A stretch of 15,926 nt of DNA from positions 1-15,926 of the forward strand of contig JALLAP010000221.1 in NCBI GenBank assembly GCA_036939355.1. Direction: 5' to 3'. Shown here one piece after another: positions 1 through 6,613 of the stretch (positions within the stretch are counted from its first letter, which is position 1; every line of letters starts with the position of its first letter). Both the position numbers and the translations under genes were made by a program. This DNA is from Thalassiosira profunda. Taxonomy: Eukaryota; Bacillariophyta; Thalassiosirophyceae; Thalassiosirales; Thalassiosiraceae. The notes under the pieces were generated by a model that did no database searches, was not told the DNA's origin, and was given only the letters and a program-made list of their open reading frames with translations.

Positions 1-495
1 AAGTGTGCGCCAATGGGATCGAGCGATGGTGATAGCAAAGCTGAACAATGAATGAAGGGTGCACCATCGCGCCGCACACGCGAGGTTGCACGGAGGCGGC
101 TGTCTCACCTCGAAGGTGCGCCTTGACCGTCAAGGAGCGCGCAACCCTCTCGCAGCGTCGTCATTGCCCCTCACGCTCGCACGCGCAAACTCAACGCTTG
201 CGACATCTTCAGTCGAGCGTCTCAGCCGTTTCTACGAAGTCGGCGTAGGAACTTGTCTAGTAACTAGTATGAGACTTGCAAATTCACGACTTAGCAAATT
301 TTGAGGTGCACCGAAGCACTTTCAAGCAAGTGAAGCCCCGCTTGCACCCGCCCGGATTGGGCATGGTGACCGAGGCCAGGCGTCTTCTATGTGGCCCACT
401 CTTCACTCTGCAGTCGACGCTGGAAGGTTGCGCTAAAGAGATTGGTTTGGTGGCGATCAAAGCTCTTGGAGGCGCAGCACCAAAGGATACCGAGG
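1..495. other. Upstream non-coding region of gene 1
   Basis: No gene can be supported here. Several short open frames exist on both strands, but none shows recognisable domains, a signal peptide or coherent codon use. The plus frame that runs into gene 1 is open from position 391 but has no ATG before 496. The region therefore probably holds the promoter and 5' UTR of gene 1, and possibly the end of a neighbour lying to the left. I saw no convincing TATA box or other named element. Confidence 0.5.
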
Positions 496-3009
496 ATGGG
501 GGCTGCCAGCAGAGGCAGACAGCGGCTGGCGGCCCGCGCAGTTGTCCTCTCCCTTGCGACATTGGCGTCGTTGCCAGCTGCACCAGCCAGCGGAGATGCC
601 GATGGCGTCGTTGCCCGCTCTCGGTTCCGGTTTGGAGAGGGCAGCGATACTGCCGCCGCTTCCTCAATCGCCGAGCAACATGGCAGAAGGCTGAAAGACA
701 ACGATAAGAGCCGAAAGAAGGAGGAGAAGGAGCGGGAGAAGCGCGAGAAGCAAAAGAACAAGTCAAAATACGCTGTGACCAGCGAGGTGCGATCACCGGG
801 GAAGGCTCCCAACCGCAAGCCGAACCGGGCGCCGTGGAGCGACTCGATGAATTTCCCGTCGACGCCGTCGCAGCAGGGATCTCCGACGGCGCCTGTCCCC
901 ACCGCGGCGGCGGGATCGGGTTGGACGCTAACCGCTTCGACGCCAGGGCCCACAAACAAGCCCACGCCAGCGCCTTCTACTAGTCCGACGGAGGTGAGAT
1001 CATATGCGCACGTGTTTTGCAATTCTGGATATCGGCGACTGATGCATCTCGTATCTCACGTCATACAGAAGCCGACCGCACCGCCCACGCAGAGCCCATC
1101 GAGCAGTCCGACCCACTTTCCGTCTGCAAGCCCGACGCAAGCTCCCACCACCAGCAGTCCGACCGAGGCGCCCACACCCCTCCCGTACTGCCCTCCGGCG
1201 TACGATCCGCTGAAGAAAGATTACCTTGTTGGAGAACCGGTCGAGGTGGAGTCGCACATTTTCATGTGCAACGATTCCAAAGATGCGAACGGAACGCACG
1301 TGTACGAGCCGTACTGCAGCATCCCGGACGAAGATCCGGCTTGGAGCGAGGCTGAATACGCCCTCTGGGATAATGCCTGGCCGTACGTGAGCGCGTGTTA
1401 TCGAACGGTCTCGCCCACCGAATCGCCGACCACTGGGGAGCCCACGACGATGCCGAGTGGCGAGCCTTCGTCTGGGCCGTCGGAGGCGCCGTCGGCCGAG
1501 CCATCTGTTGATCCCACTTCTTACCCGAGCGACAGTCCGTCGTTGGCGCCAACTTTCCAGCCAACAACAGTGAGTTTCATTCTACCTTCATCTCATACAC
1601 AATACGCTTCTTTCCGCCATTCTCAAACATCGCCTGAACTCCACTTGCAGAGCCCCACTCGCTCGCCTAGCCACAGTCCGAGCCATTCTCCGACCAGTGG
1701 CCCGACGATTTCGCCTTCGGAGCATCCGACAGACGCACCCACCGCGAACCCGACGCTGTCCGAGTTCTGGTATCCCAATGTCTACAGCAAAGAAGACGAA
1801 TGTTCGCACGGCTTTGACTTTCCTCACTGGATGGCGTGGTCTAAGAATGCAGACACCTTTCTCTTTGCCTCGGAAGAAGATTGCTGCGCACTGCACGGGT
1901 GTCAAGTTGTTGGCGCGGAGGCTACACTCGATCCCACTCCTTTGCCGACGATGCATCCTACGACGAGGAAACCGACCATGCAACCCAGTTCGAAGCCCAC
2001 GGTCGCTCCAAGCTCGACGCCCACGGTCGCTCCGTCAAAGCCTCCCGCCACTGCTGATCCAACTAGTGCGCCTACTCGTGCTCCGTCATCGTCCCCATCG
2101 AGAAAACCAGTCATTGATATGACCAATCCACCAACTCAAAGTCCCTCTACTGGAAAACCAACAACCTCTCCTTCGGTTTCGCCTACTGCATCGCCCTCGA
2201 AGCAGCCGACGGTTGCCCCCATCACTCTGGAACCCCAGGTCGTACCAGCTTGTCCAGATACCTACGATTCCGCCACTGTCTACAGGGCAGGAAGCCAGAT
2301 GGCAGTGAATGGGATGATTTACGAGTGCAGGGCGTACCCCTGGGCATTCTACTGCCAACAGCCCAACTTCAAGCCGCAGCCAGACAACCCAAACAGCAGT
2401 TGGCGAGATGCCTGGACGGAGGTGGGTTCGTGCGAAACACAGCCCACGGTACCTCCAACGCTGCAGCCGACCAATAAGCCTACGGTGCAACCGACAGGAA
2501 AACCGACGCCGCTCCCGACAACGAAACATCCGACGCAACAACCCACGCCCGATCCACTTAACACATTATACCCTTATCCATATCCCTTCACACGCTTCAC
2601 CCAGTGGGATGAGTTGAGTTCAAGCGACAAAGGCGTTGCCTCCGGCTCATTGGGATACGATAAAAGCTCGTGGAACAACCTCGAAATCTCTGTGTTGGAA
2701 TCATACCGCTTTTCGGACCTCACTGTGGCGGAACAGAGGGCCGTAGAGCTTTTGGGAATGGGCCAAGGCATGTGGGATTGCTTTATGAATCACTACAATG
2801 GCTACTATTGGTCGGATCTCCAAGATGCTGGTGTGGCGCAGCATTACGCGGCCTTGGGCTGGACCATGGATACGTGGGATAACGATGGGCCCGCGCCAGC
2901 TACGGATGATATGGGCTGGGACGATCTGAATTCGATTCAACAGCAGGCCGCGACGAAGGTTTGTTTCTCGAAGAATGCTTGGGAGTGGGTCAACCTCAAA
3001 TGGTGGTAA
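496..3009 (+). CDS. Secreted modular PT-rich cell-surface protein (frustule-associated candidate)
   Basis: Model: exons 496-993, 1069-1569, 1651-3009; 785 residues. The ATG at 496 is the first in frame and opens a signal peptide (basic n-region, hydrophobic stretch at about residues 15-31, Ala-rich cleavage region near 31-33). An RxL tripeptide (R64-R65-L66) follows, then a Lys/Glu-rich block (67-91). Pro-Thr-Ser linkers separate small Cys modules: 207-276 and 534-594 share a CPxxYD...Y/VxxG...C...W...AW...C pattern, while 373-417 is a different W-Y-P...CC...C module. Four tandem Trp repeats end the protein (652-785). Both introns (75 and 81 nt, GTGAG...CAG) are phase 0, and removing them restores the linker rhythm. 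In diatom silica proteins, signal peptide, RxL processing and Lys clusters go together, so a wall or frustule role is inferred. The Cys pattern also recalls chitin-binding type-3 modules. The gene is real; its function is a guess. Confidence 0.85.
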   Translation: MGAASRGRQRLAARAVVLSLATLASLPAAPASGDADGVVARSRFRFGEGSDTAAASSIAEQHGRRLKDNDKSRKKEEKEREKREKQKNKSKYAVTSEVRSPGKAPNRKPNRAPWSDSMNFPSTPSQQGSPTAPVPTAAAGSGWTLTASTPGPTNKPTPAPSTSPTEVRSYAHVFCNSGYRRLMHLVSHVIQKPTAPPTQSPSSSPTHFPSASPTQAPTTSSPTEAPTPLPYCPPAYDPLKKDYLVGEPVEVESHIFMCNDSKDANGTHVYEPYCSIPDEDPAWSEAEYALWDNAWPYVSACYRTVSPTESPTTGEPTTMPSGEPSSGPSEAPSAEPSVDPTSYPSDSPSLAPTFQPTTVSFILPSSHTQYASFRHSQTSPELHLQSPTRSPSHSPSHSPTSGPTISPSEHPTDAPTANPTLSEFWYPNVYSKEDECSHGFDFPHWMAWSKNADTFLFASEEDCCALHGCQVVGAEATLDPTPLPTMHPTTRKPTMQPSSKPTVAPSSTPTVAPSKPPATADPTSAPTRAPSSSPSRKPVIDMTNPPTQSPSTGKPTTSPSVSPTASPSKQPTVAPITLEPQVVPACPDTYDSATVYRAGSQMAVNGMIYECRAYPWAFYCQQPNFKPQPDNPNSSWRDAWTEVGSCETQPTVPPTLQPTNKPTVQPTGKPTPLPTTKHPTQQPTPDPLNTLYPYPYPFTRFTQWDELSSSDKGVASGSLGYDKSSWNNLEISVLESYRFSDLTVAEQRAVELLGMGQGMWDCFMNHYNGYYWSDLQDAGVAQHYAALGWTMDTWDNDGPAPATDDMGWDDLNSIQQQAATKVCFSKNAWEWVNLKWW
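994..1068 (+). other. Intron 1 of the PT-rich protein gene (in-frame)
   Basis: This 75-nt stretch begins GTGAGAT and ends ATACAG. It encodes non-repetitive sequence that breaks the Pro-Thr linker, and removing it joins SPTE to KPTAPPTQSP. Its length is a multiple of three and it contains no in-frame stop, so an automated gene finder could read through it. Confidence 0.85.
1570..1650 (+). other. Intron 2 of the PT-rich protein gene (in-frame)
   Basis: This 81-nt stretch begins GTGAGTTTC and ends CTTGCAG after a pyrimidine-rich run. Splicing joins FQPTT to SPTRSPSHSPS and restores the Pro-Thr-Ser linker. Like intron 1, it is a multiple of three and free of stops. Confidence 0.85.
1996..2033 (+). 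repeat. 24-nt period direct repeat inside the PT linker
   Basis: The 14-mer CCCACGGTCGCTCC occurs at 1996-2009 and again at 2020-2033. It encodes two PTVAPS units of the linker. The near-identity at DNA level, compared with the looser repeats elsewhere in the linker, suggests a recent slippage or unequal-exchange duplication. Confidence 0.75.
2605..3006 (+). repeat. Four tandem Trp-rich repeats at the C-terminus of gene 1
   Basis: Residues 652-785 fall into four units of about 25-45 residues. Each follows a loose pattern: W/F-[SD]-[DE]-L, four to five residues, a Q or equivalent, an Ala pair, L-G-aromatic, four residues, then W-[DN]. The starts are WDELSSSDK, FSDLTVAEQ, WSDLQDAGV and WDDLNSIQQ. 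Units 1 to 3 keep the LG pair; unit 4 has replaced it with VCF. I recognise this style of repeat from diatom secreted proteins but cannot name a characterised function. Confidence 0.75.
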
Positions 3010-3147
3010 CTGGAGCGTGCTAGAGTGAACGAGGATCTGTTTTCTCTCTTCTCGACAAGTTTCCTACTTACGTACATTTTATTGAGACGTATTGTAGGCG
3101 GATGAACTGCCCCCCGCCCAGCGCCCTCCTTCCCATGTGCCGATCAG

Positions 3148-3164
3148 CCCCCCCCCCCCCCCCC
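3148..3164 (+). repeat. Homopolymeric C tract (17 C)
   Basis: An uninterrupted run of 17 C lies between the stop of gene 1 and the start of gene 2. It may be a length-variable site and is prone to sequencing error. No coding or regulatory role can be shown. Confidence 0.9.
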
Positions 3165-3293
3165 TCCAGTTGCATTGCTCCAATCGATGCCCAAAGGCGT
3201 GCTTGAGTTGTGTAGGTTTTCTGAGGTTGAGTGGTTCGGTGGTGGCTTGGCGCGGCTCTTTGCAGCTGCGCGTGATGAGTAGATGAGCACGAG

Positions 3294-4726
3294 ATGCAGC
3301 CGTTCCTCCGCGCCCTCCTCGCCGCCGCAACGTTCGCGTCGGCCCTTCTTGCTGCATCCGCCGGCGACGACCTCTACGCCATCCTGGGCATCCAGCGGAG
3401 TGCCACCATCAAGGAGATCAAATCTGCCTATCGCAAGAAGGCCAGGTGAGTTTTTTGTATCTGTTGCAGCACCGACAGAGTTGCAGCGACTGATGAAGGT
3501 GCAAAGATTTGTTGCAGCGATGCTGATGGGATGAATCAGGATGAATTCTTGCTCATATGATAAATGCATTTCACCTCAGGGACACGCACCCAGATAAGAA
3601 TACAGATGTGCCAACCGATGAGGCCACCGAGGCGTTTCGGAAGGTGGCCCACGCGTTCGAGGTGCTGAGCGATGCTGGCAGCCGACGGCGATATGACCAG
3701 ACGGGCAACGATAGCGGCGGTGGATCCACGCACCAGAATAGACGGGGAGGGGGAGGGGGAGGCTGGACGTCGTTTCACGGGAAATTCTACTTCCACAGTG
3801 GGCCTCCACCCAAAATGAAAGACAAACCCGAGGTGAAGCAGGCGCAGAGTCGAATTCTTCATGTAGTGTCTCTCGAACAGCTGCGGACGATTATGCTGGA
3901 CGACAACGATAAGTTGGAGAGGAACTTGCTCATTTGTTTCTACACCCCGCGATTGGAGGAGCTGGTGGAGGACGAAATGGTTTACCCATACCCCTTTGCG
4001 GGAATGTCTGCGCAGTCGATTTGGTGGGAGGACCTGCTGCAAACCACGTCCGTGCGATTTCATAGATCGAACGAGCTGATGAGGTACTTCAACATTGACA
4101 TCAGCGGGGAAGATATGAAGGAGCCGTTGTTTCTGTTTGCAAACAGAGGCGCAGAGCTGCCGGAGGAAGGAGGCAACTTCGAATGGACCGATGACAAACA
4201 CGGAAACGTCACGCCCGACAGACAGTTCTTCTTGCATAGAACCACAAATCGAGGGTCCTTCGAGGGCTGGGTGTGGCGGATGATAGAGGTGAAAGTGGTG
4301 TTCAACAACCGTCACGCCCACCCGGTGGAGCTGTATTGGCTCAACGGACGTCGAGCAGAAATCACGCAGACGATTGATCCACACTCGACTGTCGCGCATT
4401 ACTCCAAATTGACCCACGAATTTTACACAAGGGACGCACGCGTCGACAAGTGGGATGGCAGCCCTGGAAGATGGAAGTTATCGCCCAACTCATCCCTGGG
4501 GAGGTGGAAGATTGGCGTCGAGGGGGAGGAGGGTGCTCCGGTTGGTGAAGATGGCACAGTTGTGATTGACATTCCGTCGTTGGGATGCATCGACCTGAGT
4601 GGGCACTGCGGGTTCTGGGAGCAGCAAAGGCAGTGCAACGAGAATCCAGGCTTTATGCGAGAAAAATGCGAGCTGACATGTGGCCATTGCAATAACGACA
4701 CAGAGGAACAAGTGTGCACAGACTAG
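3294..4726 (+). CDS. ER/secretory J-domain protein with VHL-beta-like region and ShKT domain
   Basis: Model: exons 3294-3445 and 3580-4726; 432 residues. The 134-nt intron (GTGAGT...CCTCAG) lies just before the HPD motif, and splicing gives KKARDTHPDKN, which confirms the junction. Residues 1-23 form a signal peptide. The J domain spans about 25-91, with HPD at 54-56 and the closing RRRYDQ. A Gly-rich linker follows. The middle (about 130-260) has the feel of a thioredoxin-like fold (RNLLICFYTP, EPLFLFANRG) but lacks CxxC. About 284-340 resembles a VHL beta domain (VKVVFNNRHAHPVELYWLNG, then a DPHSTVAHYSKLTHEF stretch). Residues 387-421 form a six-Cys ShKT domain (C...C...C...C...CxxxCxxC type). 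J proteins recruit Hsp70 through HPD, so a BiP co-chaperone role in the ER lumen is inferred. No KDEL-type tail is present. The stop lies 132 bp from that of the convergent gene 3. Confidence 0.9.
3446..3579 (+). other. Intron of the J-domain gene
   Basis: The intron begins GTGAGTTTTTTG and ends TTTCACCTCAG. It splits an AGG codon after two nucleotides (phase 2). It is longer and more AT-rich than the flanking exons and carries in-frame stops, so unlike the gene 1 introns it cannot be read through. Confidence 0.9.
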
Positions 4727-4789
4727 GAGGGGGAACGAAGAGATGACGTGAGATACAAGTAACATGCCGTAGCTTTAGCTTACACACAG

Positions 4790-4795
4790 AATAAA
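4790..4795 (+). terminator. AATAAA polyadenylation-type signal for the J-domain gene
   Basis: A canonical AATAAA hexamer lies 64 nt after the stop codon of gene 2, within the 132-bp gap to the convergent gene 3. Diatom genes do not always use this hexamer, so its use is inferred from position only. Confidence 0.4.
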
Positions 4796-4858
4796 CCCAT
4801 ATTGAATTCACGTATTGTCATGATTGTGAACGCCTCACGTTGGGGAGAGATGCCAAAC

Positions 4859-6233
4859 TCACTCCAGGCTGAAGAAGATGAACGCAAAGTAAAGTGGCGC
4901 CCCGTAGAGGAACCACTCGTTCTGGCTCGCCAGGGCCACGCACACTGTCACCATTGCAAGTGCGACAACGAGAAATTTCAGCTCCTCCGCATACTGCCCG
5001 CTCCTCTCACTTTCGTCCAATTGAAGCCTGAGCTGCCCCAAATCGTTCTGGCAGATGGACTTCGCACGCAGCTGCTGAACGAGCACGCTGCGCATGTTCT
5101 TCATGCGGAGTTCGTGCTCACGAAGTTCCTCCCTGTGTTTTCCGGCGGAGTGAGCCAAAAGCTTTCGGTTGGCCACGTCGTTCATCTCATTGTAGTTGCA
5201 CATTTCCTCCAGTGCCTTTCGGGAAGCAGACGATGGAGTAAGAACAAGTCAGCGAATTTGAGAACAATACAGCATTAGAGACACTCACCTCATCTTTCTC
5301 GGAAAGCAGATTCTTCAGGTTGACAATCAAGCTTGATTGACTGGCCACATTCCCATACAAGGTGTTGACCTCTTCCGCATGCCACCTCTGGGTTCCCTTC
5401 AGGGCCTCCTCGTGCTGCTCACTAATGTGGGCGAGGATCTTCTTGTTCGCCGCCGTGTCCGTCTCCTGATAGTAATGCATGTCCTCGATTGCCTGATCCT
5501 TCTGGCCAATGATGCCCTCCAAGGATTGGATGACGCCGCCTTGATTGGATACCGTCTCGGCCAGCTGATCCGTCTGCTCCTTCAGCGCAAGGATCTCGTC
5601 CTCCTTCTCCCTCAGCACCATTTGTAACGCATTTCTAGCACCTTTGTTCTTGGCGCTTGTCGCCGGCAGCCGGGAGAGGGCCTCCAGCTCACCCGCCACC
5701 TCGTCGCCCTTCGCCAAACAACGCAGCAGTTCTTGCAGATTGGACGCAAAGTCCTCCAGATCCTCCAGCGCGGCGTCCTTCCTCTTCAGTTCACCCTGCA
5801 GCCCCGCGATGACGTCCTCGCTCTTCGCAATCTTGTTTTGCAGCATGTTGCCGAAGGAGTCCTTCTTGGGCTTGCCTCCGGCGATTCGCTTGCCCTCGCC
5901 GTTCTTCCTGTCCTGAAAGACGCGCTCCCTCGGCGGCGCCCCGATTTTCTTGGCCTGGGAGGAAGCGCTGAGTGCCTGTGCTTTGGTGGCGAGCTTTTGG
6001 ACGTCGCGGCCAGCGTTGGAGATCTCCACATTCTCCTTCATATCACCGGCGTCCCAGCTGGACGCCTTTTCCGCGCAGTAGAGCGAGATGGCACCGAAGT
6101 CGCCCTCCGCCGCTCCCTTCTTCCTCTCCTCGCCCTCGCGGCGGGGCGCGTTCTCTTTGGCCGCAGCCGCCGAGTGTCGATAGAAGGGCATACTCATTTT
6201 CAGGAGGTACGTGCAGTGCTCTTCAATGTTCAT
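4859..6233 (-). CDS. Coiled-coil protein with internal duplication and C-terminal membrane anchor
   Basis: Model on the minus strand: exons 6233-5289 and 5215-4859; 433 residues. ATG 6233 is the first in frame. The donor is GTGAGT; the chosen acceptor (...CCGAAAG) leaves KDE joined to ALEEM. This is supported by an internal duplication: residues 228-295 and 296-363 align over their length (VxxQxxxIxxLxxxxxxKD[QE]A[IL]E[DE]M and AN[KR]K[IL]LAH). Another AG nine bases downstream is possible. The N-terminal third is basic and Ala/Lys-rich. The middle is long, heptad-like coiled coil. Two hydrophobic segments close the protein (about 394-411 and 416-431), ending two residues before the C-terminus, so it is probably membrane-anchored with the coiled coil in the cytosol. 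I do not recognise a named family; golgin-like or tethering proteins have a similar layout, but that is only an analogy. Confidence 0.75.
4951..5550 (-). repeat. Tandem duplication of about 68 residues in the coiled coil
   Basis: Two consecutive protein units (residues 228-295 and 296 to about 363) share the heptad phase and several exact strings, such as the LAH triplet and the KD-A-E-M core. DNA identity is low, so the duplication is old. The second copy is interrupted by the intron and the first is not. Coordinates are approximate at the downstream end. Confidence 0.7.
5216..5288 (-). other. Intron of the coiled-coil gene
   Basis: A 73-nt intron on the minus strand with donor GTGAGTGTC and acceptor CCCGAAAG. 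Both boundaries fall between codons (phase 0). The acceptor was chosen because the joined protein then matches the preceding 68-residue repeat unit without a gap. The polypyrimidine tract is weak. Confidence 0.7.
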
Positions 6234-6613
6234 GTTTAGATGGGTCGCTAGGTCGCCGTCGGGGCGGTGACTCCATGTTGGGGCTGGCGGAGGGTGATGA
6301 AGAGAATGGCATGCATGCGAGTGCAAGGCGAGGTTGTGATGGGTGCTGCGGAGGTTGGCAGCAAATTTGCTCTACCATTAACGTAACGAAATAGCGGAAT
6401 CAAGAATTGACCGGTAATAAAGACCTCTAGGTAACTTATTAGGTATTGTTACGCAATCAGTAGTTTAAAGGTCAATCAGACTTGATGCCACCCAGGCCAG
6501 GCAGGGGCGAGAGCTCTTTGCAATCCAACTCGTCCAGAGCGAGCCAACACCATCGGCCGCATAGATCGCCTTGTGCCTTCAGAGTGCTCAATACCCATAC
6601 CTAACAGTTCAAA
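6234..6613. promoter_or_regulatory. Divergent intergenic region between genes 3 and 4
   Basis: These 380 bp separate two start codons that face away from each other and presumably hold both promoters. The part at 6361-6480 is clearly more AT-rich than its flanks. It contains a perfect 10-bp palindrome GCAAATTTGC (6361-6370), a C/EBP-like bZIP core TTACGCAAT (6449-6457), and ATTGACC at 6406-6412 mirrored by GGTCAAT at 6470-6476. None of these is shown to be functional. I see no convincing TATA box. Confidence 0.45.

Noticed and set aside
284..955. Long minus-strand open frame (223 codons) opposite the start of gene 1
   Set aside because: It has no recognisable domain or signal and mirrors the GC-rich coding strand of gene 1, which has a clear signal peptide.
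4364..4726. ShKT domain of gene 2 read as a toxin
   Set aside because: ShKT is a common six-Cys module in many secreted non-toxic proteins; here it is the tail of a J-domain protein.
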